64,000 bases of DNA from Oryzobacter faecalis (GCF_046764005.1 NZ_JBKOFW010000004.1:124001-188000); one strand, 5' to 3'. Shown: positions 43,728 through 52,130, numbered from the stretch's first letter. Notes: a model not told the origin generated them from the letters alone. Made by a program: numbers and translations.

Positions 43728-43743
43728 TTGAAAGCGCTTACAA
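43728..43743. promoter_or_regulatory. LacI-type operator at the head of the sugar operon
   Basis: TTGAAAGCGCTTACAA contains the perfect palindrome AAGCGCTT (43732-43739), the classic LacI/GalR-family operator core. It sits 11 bases before the LacI start codon, so a bound repressor would block transcription of the whole operon. Confidence 0.8.
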
Positions 43744-43859
43744 GACCGATGACGACGATGCCGCGCGGTGTGGGGGCTTGGGGGGTCTCGTGAGGTCACG
43801 AAACGGTAACGTCCGGATCCCGTGCCCGACGAGCACGGACCCGGTGGTCGGGACGGACG

Positions 43860-43899
43860 ACGACGCGCCGCCCCCGCGGTGGCGGGAGCGGCGCGTCGT
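43860..43899 (-). terminator. Terminator of the arcC-amidohydrolase operon
   Basis: Perfect 12-base arms ACGACGCGCCGC (43860-43871) and GCGGCGCGTCGT (43888-43899), 21 bases past the amidohydrolase stop in the minus direction. Confidence 0.65.
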
Positions 43900-43920
43900 G
43901 GGCCGTGGGCGGGTGAGCCG

Positions 43921-45060
43921 TCAGGCGGTCGGCGGGCGGTAGCCGGTGGGCTCGCCGGCGCCGAGGTCGACGATGGCGGCGACGGGGCCGCCGCCCTCGG
44001 GGCCCTGGTGGGCCGCCGAGACCGAGACGAAGACGGCCGGGTCGCCGGTCACCGAGGCGGTGACGCCGCCGACGCAGCTCTTGATCTGGCGGTGCCAGTG
44101 CACGTCGGAGTCGTCGAGCATCGCGTTGCGGCGGCCGGCGACGGTGCCGTCCTGGCTGGCCTCGCATTTGAGGAAGACGTTGACGAGGCGCCCCTGGAGG
44201 TCGCTGCGGTGCGGGCGCTCGGGGAGGTCGAGGCCGGCGTCCTTGATGGCGGCCCAGATGCCGTCCTGGTCGAGGGCGTCCTGCATGACGGAGTGGCCGA
44301 TGCGGTAGCGGCCCCCGACCCCGCGGGCGTTGCCGACGACGACGACCTGCGCCTGGTCGAGCTCGACGCCGGAGGAGCACGAGGCGACCGAGGAGTACAG
44401 GTCGCGGTTGTGCATGACGTCGGCGTCGGTCGGCATCTCGATCTCGCCGAGGGCGACGGCGATGCCGAGCGCGGTCGTGCCGTTCGACAGGTCCATCGAC
44501 TCGTGGGTGTGCTCGGTCCACACGTGCTTCCCGCGGCTCTTGGCGTCGCGGATCGTGTGGATGGTGAGCAGCGGGGTCTTGGTCTGGACGTAGTGGACGT
44601 CGGCCGGGTCGGTGATGCCGGCGCGCTCCATCGCGACCTTCACCGCGGCGGCGACCTTCTCGACCATCGCGACGTACCCGATGTCCTCGGGGGCGAGCCG
44701 CTCGCTCATCGCGAAGCCGACCGTGAGGCGCGGCTCGTCGGTCTGCTCGGCGTCCTCCGGGGCGACCGTCGCGAAGATCGTCGCGTGGGGGCTGATGACG
44801 CCGTCGGTGCCGCCCGACCAGACGATCGGGACCTCCTTGACCTTCGCGGGATCGGCACCCTTCTCGACGAGGATCTCGCGGAAGGCGCGGTCGGCGATGA
44901 TGCGCGTGTAGTCGTTGACCCCGCCGTTTCCCTCGGTCTTGCCGATGATGGCGATGACGCGGTCGGCCTCCATGACGCCGGCGTCGATGAGCTCGCCGAG
45001 CTCGGAGGCGTCGGAGACGGTGTGCAGCGGGACCTTGCGGACCTCGATGGCGTCGGGCAC
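43921..45060 (-). CDS. Ring-opening amidohydrolase (barbiturase / cyanuric acid amidohydrolase family)
   Basis: 379 residues from a GTG at 45060 with GAGGAA 9 bases upstream. The internal threefold repeat of the AtzD/TrzD/barbiturase family is clear, with one Lys-Ser dyad per repeat: Lys41 (IGKTEG) with Ser82 (SGGTDG), Lys161 (QTKTPLL) with Ser229/230 (SSGVELD), and Lys298 (FLKCEAS) with Ser348 (SVSAAHQGPEGGG). The family opens the ring of barbiturate or cyanurate. Sequence alone does not settle which, but the neighbouring molybdenum hydroxylase, hydantoinase and CoA-transferase genes favour a pyrimidine-type oxidative route over s-triazine breakdown. Carbamate kinase lies 53 bases upstream in the same operon. 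Confidence 0.87.
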   Translation of the reverse strand: MPDAIEVRKVPLHTVSDASELGELIDAGVMEADRVIAIIGKTEGNGGVNDYTRIIADRAFREILVEKGADPAKVKEVPIVWSGGTDGVISPHATIFATVAPEDAEQTDEPRLTVGFAMSERLAPEDIGYVAMVEKVAAAVKVAMERAGITDPADVHYVQTKTPLLTIHTIRDAKSRGKHVWTEHTHESMDLSNGTTALGIAVALGEIEMPTDADVMHNRDLYSSVASCSSGVELDQAQVVVVGNARGVGGRYRIGHSVMQDALDQDGIWAAIKDAGLDLPERPHRSDLQGRLVNVFLKCEASQDGTVAGRRNAMLDDSDVHWHRQIKSCVGGVTASVTGDPAVFVSVSAAHQGPEGGGPVAAIVDLGAGEPTGYRPPTA

Positions 45061-45113
45061 GGTGGGTTCCTCTCTCGGTCGGCCGGTGGCCGTTGCGTGG
45101 GTTCGGTTGTGGT

Positions 45114-46055
45114 TCAGGAGTGCTCGGGTTCGATGACGGTGCCGAACTCGCCCTCGACCGCATCGGTGATGTGGGTCAACGAGGTGATGACGGCGCGCGG
45201 CCCGCCACCGGCGACGAACCGGGTGGCGGCCTCGACCTTGGGGCCCATCGACCCCGAGGCGAACTGGCCGGCCTCGGCGTGCCGGCGGAGCTCGGCGAGC
45301 GAGACGCGCCCCAGGTCGCGCTGCTGCGGGGTACCCCAGTCGACGGCGGCGTGGTCGACGTCGGTGGCGATGACGAGGACGTCGGCGTCGAGGGTGCGGG
45401 CGAGCAGGGCCGCGGTGAGGTCCTTGTCGATGACGGCCTCCACGCCGCGCAGGCGACCGTCCGTGCCACGCACGACGGGGATGCCGCCCCCGCCCGCCGC
45501 GACGACGACGTGCCCGCTGGCGAGCAGGGCCTGCACGGGCTCGACGTCGAGCACCTCCAGCGGCTCGGGGGAGGCGACGACGCGGCGCCACCCCTTCTCG
45601 CCGCGGTCCTCCCAGACCTGGCCGTGCTCGACCATCGCCTTGGCCTTGGCCTCGGGGAGGAAGCGGCCGATCGGCTTGGTGGGGTGGGTGAAGCCGGGGT
45701 CGTCGCGGTCGACGAGGGTCCGGGTGACGAGGGCGGCGACGGGCCGGGTGGCTCCGGCGGCCGCGAGGGCGCCGTCGAGGGCGTCGAGGATCGTGAAGCC
45801 GAGGGTCCCCTGCGTCTGGGCGCCGCACCAGTCGAGGGGGACGGGTGGGACGACGTGCGCGGCGAGCTCGTTCTTGACGAGGAGGTTGCCGACCTGGGGG
45901 CCGTTGCCGTGGGTGATGACGAGCTCGTGGCCGGCGGCGACGAGGCGTGCCGCGGCCTCCATCGCGACCTCGACGGCGGCGATCTGGGCCGCGGGGGTCG
46001 CCGTGCCGTCGGCGGCCGTCATCGCGTTGCCGCCGAGCGCCAGCAGGACCCGCAT
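45114..46055 (-). CDS. arcC: Carbamate kinase
   Basis: 313 residues, normal length. N-terminal MRVLLALGGNA, the HGNGPQVG loop (49-56), VAAGGGGIPV near 190 and an IDKDLTAALLA segment (about 215-225) are the carbamate kinase signatures. It interconverts carbamoyl phosphate plus ADP with carbamate plus ATP. There are no arginine deiminase genes (arcA or arcB) nearby; instead it is paired with the ring-opening amidohydrolase. That points to recovery of ATP from, or formation of, carbamoyl phosphate during ureido or ring degradation. Confidence 0.92.
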   Translation of the reverse strand: MRVLLALGGNAMTAADGTATPAAQIAAVEVAMEAAARLVAAGHELVITHGNGPQVGNLLVKNELAAHVVPPVPLDWCGAQTQGTLGFTILDALDGALAAAGATRPVAALVTRTLVDRDDPGFTHPTKPIGRFLPEAKAKAMVEHGQVWEDRGEKGWRRVVASPEPLEVLDVEPVQALLASGHVVVAAGGGGIPVVRGTDGRLRGVEAVIDKDLTAALLARTLDADVLVIATDVDHAAVDWGTPQQRDLGRVSLAELRRHAEAGQFASGSMGPKVEAATRFVAGGGPRAVITSLTHITDAVEGEFGTVIEPEHS

Positions 46056-46127
46056 CCTCGCCTCCGTCCGTCACCGACCGGGCGGGCTGCCCGGGGCTTC
46101 CGACCCTAGGAGCCTCCGACCGGCGCG

Positions 46128-46139
46128 GCGTTGTCGACA
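46128..46139 (-). promoter_or_regulatory. GCGTTGTC / TGTCGACA motif upstream of arcC
   Basis: GCGTTGTC (46128-46135) overlaps the palindrome TGTCGACA (46132-46139). The same GCGTTGTC octamer is at 56388-56395 upstream of hyuA. In both, the reverse-strand element GACAACGC ends 21 bases before a -10-like hexamer (TAGGGT and TTGGAT). Possible shared regulator site. Confidence 0.35.
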
Positions 46140-46140
46140 C

Positions 46141-46301
46141 CTGCCCAACGGGCGGTGCCCGGTTGGCAACTCCGACCCATGGACCCCGGTCGCGTGTGCT
46201 CAGCTGGCTGTCCCGGCGACCTGTTGGGCACACGCGGAGGGATGGTGGGCGCGCGTGGGCTCAGCTGGCTGCCCCGGCGACCGGCTGGGCACACGCCGTG
46301 G
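46141..46301. repeat. Short imperfect repeats in the arcC-DMT intergenic region
   Basis: Two direct copies of about 48 bases (46193-46240 and 46253-46301) share GCTCAGCTGGCTG, CCCGGCGACC and TGGGCACACGC blocks. A third, more diverged inverted relative (TGCCCAACGGGCGGTGCCC and on) occupies about 46141-46180. No gene lies in this 308-base stretch. This looks like a small interspersed repeat family. Confidence 0.6.
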
Positions 46302-46363
46302 GGAGGGGCGCCGCCGCGGGACCGGTCTACCGGCGCGCGCACCGGTGCGCGATGCTGTGCCGC

Positions 46364-47302
46364 ATGGCATCCAAGGTCTCCGACCGCACGTGGCTCGTCG
46401 CCCTCGCCGCCTCGTTCTGGGGCCTGTCGGCCCTCTGGCGCGGCCCCCTCGCCAAGGAGTACCCGGCGCTCGCCGTGGTGTTCTGGGAGCACCTCGTCCT
46501 CGTCGTCCTCGTCAGCCCGTTCCTCCTCCGCGCGGTGCGGCACCTCCTCGCCGCCAGCACCCGCACGAAGGTCAGCGCGGTCGTCATCGGCGCCGGGTCG
46601 TCGGCCCTCGCGACGACGCTGTTCACGGCGGCCTTCCGGCTCGGTGACCCCATCACCCCCCAGGTCCTCCAGAAGCTCCAGCCGCTCATCGCCGTGGCGC
46701 TCGCGGCGGTCGTCCTCGGCGAGCGGCTGCGCCCCAGCTACGCCTTCTTCCTGGCGCCGGCCCTCGTCGGCGCGTGGCTGCTCGCCTTCGCCGACCCGTT
46801 CGGCGTCACGGTCTCCAGCGCCCAGGCCGCCCTGCTCGCCATCGGCGCCGCGGCCCTGTGGGCGGCGGGCACGGTCCTCGGCCGGGCGGCCCGGGCCGAG
46901 CTGTCGTTCAGCGACCTGACCGCGCTCCGCTTCGGGATCGGCCTCGTGACCCTGCTCGTCATCGCCCTGGTCACGTCGACCCCGCTCGCCGTGGGGCTCG
47001 ACGCCGCGCCGAACATCCTTCTCCTCGCGCTGTTCCCGGGGCTCATCGCCCTCGTCCTGTACTACCTGGCGCTCGGTCGCACACCGGCCTCGCGCGCGAC
47101 CCTCGCCGAGCTCGCCTTCCCTCTCACGGCGGCCCTCGTCGGGCTCGTCGCGTTCGGCGCCCGCCCGACCGCGACGCAGTGGCTGGGGATGGCGATCGTC
47201 CTCGCTGCCGTCGTCGGGCTCGCCCTCCACGAGCAGCGCAGCAGCCGCCCGTCGGTCGACGCCCCGGTCCGCGCCGAGGACGCCCTCACCCCCTCGCGCT
47301 GA
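46364..47302 (+). CDS. DMT superfamily (EamA) transporter
   Basis: 312 residues from ATG 46364 (another in-frame ATG lies four codons upstream). Ten hydrophobic helices in two homologous EamA halves; the end of the first half has the LGERLRPS motif typical of this family. These proteins export or import small metabolites or amino acids. It is the only plus-strand gene between the two minus-strand catabolic operons and might move a pathway substrate or product, though this is position-based. It ends nine bases before the carboxyltransferase stop. Confidence 0.82.
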   Translation: MASKVSDRTWLVALAASFWGLSALWRGPLAKEYPALAVVFWEHLVLVVLVSPFLLRAVRHLLAASTRTKVSAVVIGAGSSALATTLFTAAFRLGDPITPQVLQKLQPLIAVALAAVVLGERLRPSYAFFLAPALVGAWLLAFADPFGVTVSSAQAALLAIGAAALWAAGTVLGRAARAELSFSDLTALRFGIGLVTLLVIALVTSTPLAVGLDAAPNILLLALFPGLIALVLYYLALGRTPASRATLAELAFPLTAALVGLVAFGARPTATQWLGMAIVLAAVVGLALHEQRSSRPSVDAPVRAEDALTPSR

Positions 47303-47311
47303 GGGCCCAGC

Positions 47312-48805
47312 TCAGAGGGCGCGCCAGCGGTCGTGGCGCGCGGTGAGCCGGGCGGCCGGCTCGAGGGCGACGAGCTCCGCGAGCTCGTGCCTGATCGCCT
47401 GCGCCATGCGGCGGCAGTAGGCCTCGGGCTCCTCGGCGGCGTCGGGGTGCTCGGCGACGATCCGGTCGACGATGCCGGCCTGGAGGAGGTCGAGGGCCCG
47501 CACCCGCTGCTGGGCCGCCATCTCCGGCGCCCGGTCGGGGGTGCGGTGCAGGATCGCCGACGCGCCCTCCGGCGGAAGGGGCGAGAGCCACGAGTGCTGC
47601 GCGCTGACGACGCGGTCGGCGGGCATGAGCGCCAGTGCGCCGCCGCCCGTCCCCTGGCCGAGCAGGACGCACACCGTCGGGACGGGGAGGACGACGAGCT
47701 CGGCGATGCACCGGGCGATCTCGCCCGCCATCCCGCCCTCCTCGGCCTCCTTGGACAGCGCGGCGCCCGCCGTGTCGATGACCGAGACGAGGGGGAGGCC
47801 GAGCTCGGTGGCGAGCTTCATCCCGCGGCGGGCGACGCGCAGGCCCGAGGGCCCGAGCGGCGCCTCGGCGCGCTCGGCCCGCCGGTCCTGGCCCAGGACG
47901 ACGCACGGGGCGCCCTCGAAGCGGGCGAGGGCGAGGAAGAGGCTGCGGTCCCACTCGCCGGCGCCGGTGCCGAACAGGGGGAGGACGTCGGTGGCGCCGA
48001 GCTTGAGGAGGGCGCGGACGCCGGGGCGCTCGGGGTGCCGGGAGCGGGTGATCGACTCCCAGGCCGGCACGTCGGGCAGGGGCTCCTTCGGGACCTCGGG
48101 GACCGGCGGCAGCGCACGGTCGGCGAGGACGAGGTCGAGGAAGCGGCCGGCGATGGCGGGCAGCGCCTCGACGGGCTGGACGGCGTCGAGGAGGCCGTGC
48201 TCGTAGAGGTTCTCCGCCGTCTGGACGTCGTCGGGGAACGGCTCGCCGTACAGCGCCTCGTAGACCCGGGCCCCGAGGAAGCCGATCGTCGCCCCGGGCT
48301 CGGCCACGGTCACGTGCCCGAGCGAGCCCCACGACGCGAGCACCCCTCCGGTCGTGGGGTGGCGCAGGTAGGTGATGTAGGGGAGTCCGGCCTCCTTGAA
48401 GGCCGCGACGGCCGCGGAGATCTTCACCATCGTCACGAAGGCCGGCGTGCCCTCCTGCATCCGCGTGCCACCCGAGGAGGGGGCGGCGAACAGGGGCACC
48501 CGCTCGCCGGTCGCGCGCTCGAACGCGAGGGTCACCCGCTCGGCGGCGGCCCGGCCGATCGAGCCCGCGAGGAACCGGAACTCGCCGACGACGACCGCCA
48601 CCCGGTGGCCGTGGATGCGGCCCTCGCCGGTGACGATGGCCTCGTCGGTGCCCGCGCGCTCCGCCGCGGCCGCCAGCTCGGCCGCGTACTCGCTCCCGGC
48701 CTCCGCGACGACCACCGGCGGCAGGTCCCACGAGACGAAGCTGCCCTCGTCGAGGACGGCGTCGAGCAGCTCCCGCGCTCCGGGGCGGCGGGGGCGCTCG
48801 GTCAT
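47312..48805 (-). CDS. Carboxyltransferase-fold protein (acyl-CoA carboxylase AccD/AccA-like, fused halves)
   Basis: 497 residues. Two crotonase-like halves: the N-terminal one (about 15-260) has GEFRFLAGSIG and a SSGGTRMQEG loop as in carboxylase beta subunits; the C-terminal one (about 270-497) has DTAGAALSKEAEEGG and LGQGTGGGALAL as in alpha subunits. No zinc ribbon and no biotin-carrier domain. The family transfers carboxyl groups between carboxybiotin and acyl-CoA; malonate decarboxylase subunits are related. Overlap with the CoA-transferase start (ATGA) suggests that the two act in sequence on an acyl-CoA such as malonyl-CoA, which is inference. Confidence 0.8.
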   Translation of the reverse strand: MTERPRRPGARELLDAVLDEGSFVSWDLPPVVVAEAGSEYAAELAAAAERAGTDEAIVTGEGRIHGHRVAVVVGEFRFLAGSIGRAAAERVTLAFERATGERVPLFAAPSSGGTRMQEGTPAFVTMVKISAAVAAFKEAGLPYITYLRHPTTGGVLASWGSLGHVTVAEPGATIGFLGARVYEALYGEPFPDDVQTAENLYEHGLLDAVQPVEALPAIAGRFLDLVLADRALPPVPEVPKEPLPDVPAWESITRSRHPERPGVRALLKLGATDVLPLFGTGAGEWDRSLFLALARFEGAPCVVLGQDRRAERAEAPLGPSGLRVARRGMKLATELGLPLVSVIDTAGAALSKEAEEGGMAGEIARCIAELVVLPVPTVCVLLGQGTGGGALALMPADRVVSAQHSWLSPLPPEGASAILHRTPDRAPEMAAQQRVRALDLLQAGIVDRIVAEHPDAAEEPEAYCRRMAQAIRHELAELVALEPAARLTARHDRWRAL

Positions 48806-50004
48806 CCGGCGCCTCCCGCGTCTCCGGCGTCCTGCGCGTCGAGGTCGTCGAGCCACGCGATGACGCTCTCGGTGTGCTCGCCGAGGAGCGGCGGGTGCGC
48901 GTGCTCGGAGCGTCCCCCGGCGAAGGCGTTGTCGTCGAGGCGGATCGGCGGCCCGGGGACCTCGATGCGGCCGAGCAGCGGGTGGTCGACGTCGATGACG
49001 AGGCCCTGGCTGCGCGTCTGCTCCCACTCGTAGACCCGGTCGAGCGTGCGGACCTCGCCGGCCGGGATGCCGTACTCGGCGAGGCGGGCGAGCAGCGTGT
49101 CGAGCGGGATGTCGGCGAAGGCCTCGTTGACGGTGGCGATGACGGCCTCCCGGTTCTCGACCCGTTCGCGGTTGGTGGCGAACCCCGGTGCGGCGGCGTC
49201 GATCCCGAACCCGTCGGCGAGCCTCTGCCACAGGCCCTCGCTGCCGCACGACAGCTGGATCATCCCGTCCGCGCAGGTGAACAGGCCGTAGGGGCAGATC
49301 GAGGGGTGGTGGTTGCCGCCGGCGGTGGGGACCTCGCCGGCCACCGTGTACCGGGTGCCCTGGAAGGCGTGGACCCCGACGATCGACGCGAGCAGCGAGG
49401 TCCGGACCACCCGGCCGACTCCGGTGCGGTTGCGCTCGTGGAGCGCGGCCACGACGCCGTACGCCCCGTACATCCCGGCGAGCAGGTCCCCGATGGGGAC
49501 GCCCACGCGCTGGGGGTGGTCGGCATCGGCGCCCGTCAGCGACATCAGGCCGCCCTCGCCCTGGGCGATCTGGTCGTACCCGGCGCGGCCGCCCTCCGGC
49601 CCGTCGTGGCCGAACCCGCTGATCCGCAGGACGACGAGGCCGGGGTTGAGCTCGTGGAGGCGCTCGATCGGGAAGCCGAGCCGGTCGAGGACTCCGGGGC
49701 GGAAGTTCTCGAGGAGGACGTCCGCGCGGCCCACGAGGCGGGCGAGCACGGCCCGGCCCGCGTCGCTCTTGAGGTCGAGCTCGACGGACTCCTTGTTGCG
49801 GTTGCAGGACAGGAAGTACGTGGACACGGGCTGGTCGTCGGGGCCGACGAACGGCGGGCCCCACCCGCGCGACTCGTCCCCGGTGCCGGGGGTCTCGACC
49901 TTGATGACGCGCGCGCCCAGGTCGCCGAGCATCATCCCGCAGTGCGGTCCGGCGAGGGCGCGGGTCAGGTCGATGACGACGACGTCGTCGAGGGGTCCGC
50001 TCAC
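48802..50004 (-). CDS. Class III CoA-transferase (CaiB/BaiF/Frc family)
   Basis: 400 residues from GTG 50004 with an AGGAG site about 6 bases upstream. Family features: VVVIDLTRALAGPHCGMMLGDLGA (split here as an N-terminal strand and helix), NRNKESVELDLKS (68-80), ENFRPGVLDRLG (99-110) and the catalytic-Asp region AGYDQIAQGEGG (Asp144). It transfers CoA between carboxylic acids such as oxalate, malonate or aryl-succinates. First gene of a two-gene operon with the carboxyltransferase. Confidence 0.87.
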   Translation of the reverse strand: MSGPLDDVVVIDLTRALAGPHCGMMLGDLGARVIKVETPGTGDESRGWGPPFVGPDDQPVSTYFLSCNRNKESVELDLKSDAGRAVLARLVGRADVLLENFRPGVLDRLGFPIERLHELNPGLVVLRISGFGHDGPEGGRAGYDQIAQGEGGLMSLTGADADHPQRVGVPIGDLLAGMYGAYGVVAALHERNRTGVGRVVRTSLLASIVGVHAFQGTRYTVAGEVPTAGGNHHPSICPYGLFTCADGMIQLSCGSEGLWQRLADGFGIDAAAPGFATNRERVENREAVIATVNEAFADIPLDTLLARLAEYGIPAGEVRTLDRVYEWEQTRSQGLVIDVDHPLLGRIEVPGPPIRLDDNAFAGGRSEHAHPPLLGEHTESVIAWLDDLDAQDAGDAGGAG

Positions 50005-50124
50005 GGTGGGCTCCTGTCCCGCTCGGTGTCCCGCCAACCTAGCCACGGGCGCGCACGCCGCGTTCGGCGACCCGGGCCGGGGTTCGGGGCCCGGGGCTGT
50101 CAGGAAGTGCCAGTGGCCCGCCGG

Positions 50125-50484
50125 TCAGGTGGCGTGGCCACTGACCTCGTCGAGGTGCTGGAGGAGGTCGTGCGCCGCGAGCTCGACGCTCTTGTGCCGC
50201 CACTCGCTCGCCCGGTAGACGCAGGCGATGAGGGCGCTGCGGTGCACCCGCCGGAAGTCGCCCGCCACGAACGCGTACCGCGCCTTCGTGCCGTCGTTGG
50301 CGCCCTTGGTGAGGCCGAGGTGCCACGCGCCGTACTCCTCCCACGAGTGCCGCTCGAGGTAGGCGTTCTGGGCCGCCGCATCGGGCTGCACGTCGCCCCA
50401 GTCGCTCTCGAGGACGTACTGCCGCTCGTCGATGAGGTCGCGCACGTGGGCGACCGCCGCGTCGTTGACCTCGTACTCCGCCAT
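50125..50484 (-). CDS. Conserved hypothetical protein
   Basis: 119 residues, soluble, mixed alpha/beta. It has a WGLGLTKG-like segment (YGAWHLGLTKGANDGTKARY) followed by an AFVAGDFRRVHRSALIA helix. No signal, helix or metal motif. I have seen this pattern as a conserved actinobacterial unknown but cannot name a domain. It is monocistronic in appearance, 40 bases from the membrane protein stop upstream. Confidence 0.65.
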   Translation of the reverse strand: MAEYEVNDAAVAHVRDLIDERQYVLESDWGDVQPDAAAQNAYLERHSWEEYGAWHLGLTKGANDGTKARYAFVAGDFRRVHRSALIACVYRASEWRHKSVELAAHDLLQHLDEVSGHAT

Positions 50485-50524
50485 CGCCCCACGGTAGCCA
50501 CGGGGCGGGCCCTCGTGGTCGCCG

Positions 50525-51016
50525 TCAGCCGGCGGGCTCGGCGCGGTGGCGGGTCATGAACTCCCAGACGAGCGCGTGCGCGACCGCGACGAGGAGGACG
50601 AGGAGGGTCGCCTCCGCCTGGAGGGGGCTCAGGCCGACGCCGCGTGCCAGGCCGGGTGCGACCCCGATGACGGCGACGGCCGCGTAGACGGCGGCCGTGA
50701 CCCACCAGTACCGCGCGAACGCACCGGCGTCGTCGTCGAGGCGGGACCCCCGCAGGAAGCGGACGGTCGTCACCCCGCCGAGCACGGCGATGACGACGAA
50801 GGCGACCCGCCAGAAGGCCGGGCTCTCCGGCCCGCCGATCTGGGCGAAGAGGCCCATGAGGGCGGGGAGGAGGAAGGCGAGGTACACCGACCCCACCCGC
50901 CGTCGCAGGGCCTCCTCACGCAGCCAGCGCGGGTTGCGCTCGACGACCGTCCACCAGAGGCCGGTGAGGGTGAAGCAGGTCGCCGAGAAGAGCGCGTAGA
51001 ACGTGCTGGTGTCCAC
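50525..51016 (-). CDS. Five-helix membrane protein, function unknown
   Basis: 163 residues. The GTG at 51016 is preferred over one four codons upstream because GGAGG lies properly spaced before it. Hydrophobic helices at about 5-25, 44-62, 70-90, 105-125 and 130-150. No conserved polar signature. It may belong to a transcript with the gene at 50125-50484. Function not inferable. Confidence 0.65.
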   Translation of the reverse strand: MDTSTFYALFSATCFTLTGLWWTVVERNPRWLREEALRRRVGSVYLAFLLPALMGLFAQIGGPESPAFWRVAFVVIAVLGGVTTVRFLRGSRLDDDAGAFARYWWVTAAVYAAVAVIGVAPGLARGVGLSPLQAEATLLVLLVAVAHALVWEFMTRHRAEPAG

Positions 51017-51095
51017 CGTGGCCTCCACCGGTGGCCGCGGCGGCGCCCTGTCGCCGTCGTCCTGCCCCGGGATCGCGCCAGTATGGTGCGCCCGA

Positions 51096-51136
51096 CCGGT
51101 GGGCGACCAGCCCTGTCCGTCGCGCTCCCGCCCACC
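51096..51136 (-). terminator. Weak hairpin downstream of the hyu operon
   Basis: Arms CCGGTGGGCG (51096-51105) and CGCCCACCGG (51127-51136), loop of 21, 61 bases after the NmrA-like gene stop. A candidate end for the hyuA-hyuB-NmrA transcript. Confidence 0.35.
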
Positions 51137-51196
51137 GGCATCGCCCAGGACGACGATCTCGGGGCGCGCTGGTTGTCGGGGTGGGCCTGTCGTGAC

Positions 51197-52129
51197 CTAT
51201 CGGTCGGTGTCCGTGCGCGTCAGGGCCTGCGCCCAGGTGGTGAGGCGGCGGCCGAGGAGGGTCGTGAGCGCGGCCGGGTCGCCGACGAGCCCACCGTCGT
51301 CGTACGCGGCGAACATCGCCGCGAGGACGTCGCGGGCCTGCGGCGACAGCCCCGCCCCGGGTCCGGCGCGCCACTCGGCGACGTCCACGCGGCGCGCGGT
51401 GACGGGGCGGCCCAGCACCTCCGCCGCCACCTCGGCCATCCGTGCGGTCGTGAGGACCTCCGGCCCGCAGAGGTCGTGGGCCTCGCCGTCGCGGGAGGGG
51501 TCGAGGAGCACGACGGCCGCCGCGTCCGCGACGTCCGCGAGGTCCACGGTGGTGAACGGCGCCTCGAGCGAGTAGGGCACCGCGATCTCCCCGGTGAGCG
51601 CCGCCACCAGCAGGTTCTGGTGGTAGGCCGACGGCCGGAGGACGACGAGAGAGCCCGGGACGCCGCGCCGGAGCACGGCTTCGGCCTCGCCCTTGCGGAC
51701 GTGGTGCGGCATCCGCGCGTCGTGCGGGTGGAGCACGGAGTGGAAGGTGAGGTGCGGGAGCCCGGCCGCTGTGGCGGCCTCGGCGACCCGCTGTGCCATC
51801 GCGACCTCGTCCGGGTGGACGTTCGGGGCGAGGTGGTAGGCCGCCCGCGCACCGGTGAACGCGCTGTCGAGGCCGGTGCCCGTGACGAGGTCGACGACGA
51901 CCGGCTCGGCGCCGGGGAGCGCGGCGGACTCCCGCCCGGCACGGACGGCGGCGCGGACGGGAACCCCACGCGCGGTCAGGGCGGCCGCCACGGCGCGTCC
52001 CGTCTTCCCGGCCGCGCCCAGGACGACGACGGGTCGAGGATCCTCCTGTGCCGCAGCGGATCCGGACGCGGCGACGGGGTCGTGGACCGCCACCGCCCCC
52101 GACCCCGTCGCCTCCTGCGTCCGCGACAC
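51197..52129 (-). CDS. NmrA-like NAD(P)-binding protein (atypical SDR)
   Basis: 310 residues from GTG 52129. A flexible 30-residue leader precedes a Rossmann GAAGKTG motif (38-44), then an NVHPDEV segment near 105 and a PSAYHQNLL block near 176, typical of NmrA/HSCARG-type proteins. The Ser-Tyr-Lys catalytic set of classic SDRs is not evident. Such proteins act as redox sensors or reductases. It starts one base after the hyuB stop, so it is co-translated with the hydantoinase genes. Confidence 0.78.
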   Translation of the reverse strand: MSRTQEATGSGAVAVHDPVAASGSAAAQEDPRPVVVLGAAGKTGRAVAAALTARGVPVRAAVRAGRESAALPGAEPVVVDLVTGTGLDSAFTGARAAYHLAPNVHPDEVAMAQRVAEAATAAGLPHLTFHSVLHPHDARMPHHVRKGEAEAVLRRGVPGSLVVLRPSAYHQNLLVAALTGEIAVPYSLEAPFTTVDLADVADAAAVVLLDPSRDGEAHDLCGPEVLTTARMAEVAAEVLGRPVTARRVDVAEWRAGPGAGLSPQARDVLAAMFAAYDDGGLVGDPAALTTLLGRRLTTWAQALTRTDTDR

Positions 52130-52130
52130 G

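Noticed and set aside
43921..45060. s-Triazine (atrazine/cyanurate) degradation cluster.
   Set aside because: No biuret hydrolase, allophanate hydrolase or triazine-type hydrolase is present in the window; the family match alone does not prove cyanurate as substrate.
45114..46055. Arginine deiminase pathway locus from the presence of arcC.
   Set aside because: No arcA, arcB or arcD nearby; the operon partner is a ring-opening amidohydrolase.
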